Assembly: GCA_003220935.1 (NCBI GenBank)
Contig: QHTT01000066.1
Coordinates: 26,990 to 90,989 of the forward strand
Direction: 5' to 3'
Length of the DNA: 64,000 bases
DNA from: Gemmatimonadota bacterium
GTDB lineage: Bacteria; Gemmatimonadota; Gemmatimonadetes; Gemmatimonadales; GWC2-71-9
This document shows, piece by piece, positions 63,146-64,000 of the stretch; position 1 is the first letter of the stretch; every line of letters begins with the position of its first letter. Under the pieces are notes generated by a model. It made no database searches. It saw only the letters and a list, made by a program, of their open reading frames with translations, and had not been told where the DNA came from. Position numbers and translations under genes: made by a program.

Positions 63146-64000
63146 ATGGCTGTGGTCCGGCAGGCAGGTGCCCTCTTGCTGGCCGCGCTCTTCATGAGTC
63201 GCGGCCTTTTTGCGCAAGATAGCCTTCCAGCGGCGCCCGCCGCCCCCGGACCGCCCGACGTGCCGGCCGTGCTGCCGACCGCTCCCGCCGATCAGGCCCG
63301 CGTCACGCTCCGGCCAACCGAGCTCCGCTACGTGCAGCAGGAGACTCTGCTCGTGCCCCAGACGTCATCGATCAAGGGGCTGTACGTGAACGCGTGGGCC
63401 TTCGGGTCGCACAAGCTGTGGCAGCTCGTGCGGCTGGCCGACGAGACGGAGATCAACGCCTTCGTCGTCGACGTGAAGGACGACACCGGGTGCCTCCTGT
63501 ATCCGTCGGCAGTGCCGACGGCGGAACAGATCGGGGCGAACAAGTGCGTTCGCGCCAAGGATGTGAAGGCCCGGCTCGACACGCTCAGGGCGCACGGGAT
63601 CTACACCATCGCGCGCTTCGTCGTCGCGAAGGACCCACTGCTGGCGGAGCGGAAGCCAGGCTGGTCGGTGAAGGACCGCAACACGGGCGGGCTGTGGCGC
63701 GACCGAATCAACATCGCCTGGGTGGACGCCTACAACGACTCGGTGTGGATCTACGCGGCGCAGCTGGCCGCGGAAGCGGTGCGGTTGGGGTTCAACGAGG
63801 TGCAGTTCGATTATGTCCGCTTCCCCGACGAACCGCGCGAGCGCATGGCCACCGCGATCTTCCCGGCCCACCGCAGTGGGGAAACGCAGCGGGAGGCGGT
63901 GCGCAACCACATCACCCTGCTACGGAATCGCCTGAAGCCGCTGGGCGTCCCCGTCACTTTCGACATCTTCGGCCTCACCGCTTCAGCCACGACGGGCGAT
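63146..64000 (+). CDS. Putative glycoside hydrolase, N-terminal part (cut by window end)
   Basis: An open frame of 285 codons that runs past the window edge, so the stop is not seen. It has a signal peptide (LLLAALFMSRGLFAQD), a Pro-rich linker (PAAPAAPGPPDVPAVLPTAP), then a TIM-barrel-like domain: VKGLYVNAWA-type start, INAFVVDVKDDTGCLLY, IYTIARFVVAKDPLLAERKP, NEVQFDYVRFPDEP. This order is that of the 'putative glycoside hydrolase' DUF4015 family. The motif FDYVRFP holds a likely catalytic Asp. It may cut polysaccharides outside the cell. Confidence 0.75.
   Translation, partial: MAVVRQAGALLLAALFMSRGLFAQDSLPAAPAAPGPPDVPAVLPTAPADQARVTLRPTELRYVQQETLLVPQTSSIKGLYVNAWAFGSHKLWQLVRLADETEINAFVVDVKDDTGCLLYPSAVPTAEQIGANKCVRAKDVKARLDTLRAHGIYTIARFVVAKDPLLAERKPGWSVKDRNTGGLWRDRINIAWVDAYNDSVWIYAAQLAAEAVRLGFNEVQFDYVRFPDEPRERMATAIFPAHRSGETQREAVRNHITLLRNRLKPLGVPVTFDIFGLTASATTGD

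Overview
The window is 64 kb of very GC-rich, densely coding bacterial DNA, with no gene-free stretch longer than about 300 bases. I see no rRNA, tRNA, CRISPR array or complete insertion sequence. The gene content suggests a soil-type Gemmatimonadota or a close relative. The signs are a BTAD/TPR regulator with a membrane anchor, an ECF sigma operon driving DUF4097 proteins, many exported proteins with signal peptides ending in an Ala-Gln type site, OmpA proteins with thrombospondin type 3 repeats, and secreted S9, M14 and M28 peptidases. This placement is inference; no marker gene settles it.

Layout. 0.1-9.3 kb: a broken BTAD regulator, a small coiled-coil membrane protein, a NicO-type nickel/cobalt transporter, an M28 peptidase, then an operon of ECF sigma factor, zinc-finger anti-sigma factor and two DUF4097 envelope proteins. 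9.4-14.7 kb: a two-gene module of an Eco57I-like N6-adenine methylase and an SNF2-type helicase, a possible reduced restriction or defence module. 14.7-23.3 kb: household transport and metabolism (Na+/H+ antiporter, HAD phosphatase, aminotransferase plus ornithine cyclodeaminase-like enzyme, PiT phosphate transporter with its DUF47 partner, amino-acid permease, prephenate dehydratase). 23.3-28.1 kb: zinc ribbon and radical SAM genes, a response-regulator remnant, three related small proteins (two with HTH), and two tandem DUF72 genes. 28.2-33.2 kb: an inducible mutagenesis cassette (imuB, a DUF6504 gene, dnaE2) without imuA. 33.3-46.1 kb: a coupled pair of unknown paralogs, msrA, two small proteins, an Lhr-type helicase, and an operon holding a thioesterase, a lipoprotein, a Gfo/Idh oxidoreductase and ispH. 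46.1-51.8 kb: an HrpA/HrpB-like helicase, a DUF2167 protein, two small exported proteins, and phosphofructokinase coupled to a small selenoprotein. 51.9-64 kb: a chemoreceptor-like protein, a beta-propeller lipoprotein, two OmpA/TSP3 paralogs, a damaged S9 peptidase, an M14 peptidase and the start of a glycoside-hydrolase-like protein that runs off the window.

Two things stand out. (1) At 51563-51802 on the minus strand an in-frame UGA lies in a CxxU redox motif of a SelW/Rdx-like protein. It is followed at the expected distance by a hairpin whose GGUCU loop matches the E. coli formate dehydrogenase SECIS. No start-to-stop ORF call would find this gene. (2) The DNA carries a family of small inverted elements made of 7- or 8-bp units (GGAACGC, TCCGACNG and related). 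They sit in frame inside imuB, dnaE2, lhr, the SNF2 helicase and the radical SAM gene, and their two arms bracket the whole DUF6504 gene. Two copies of a roughly 30-bp palindrome add a further dispersed repeat family.
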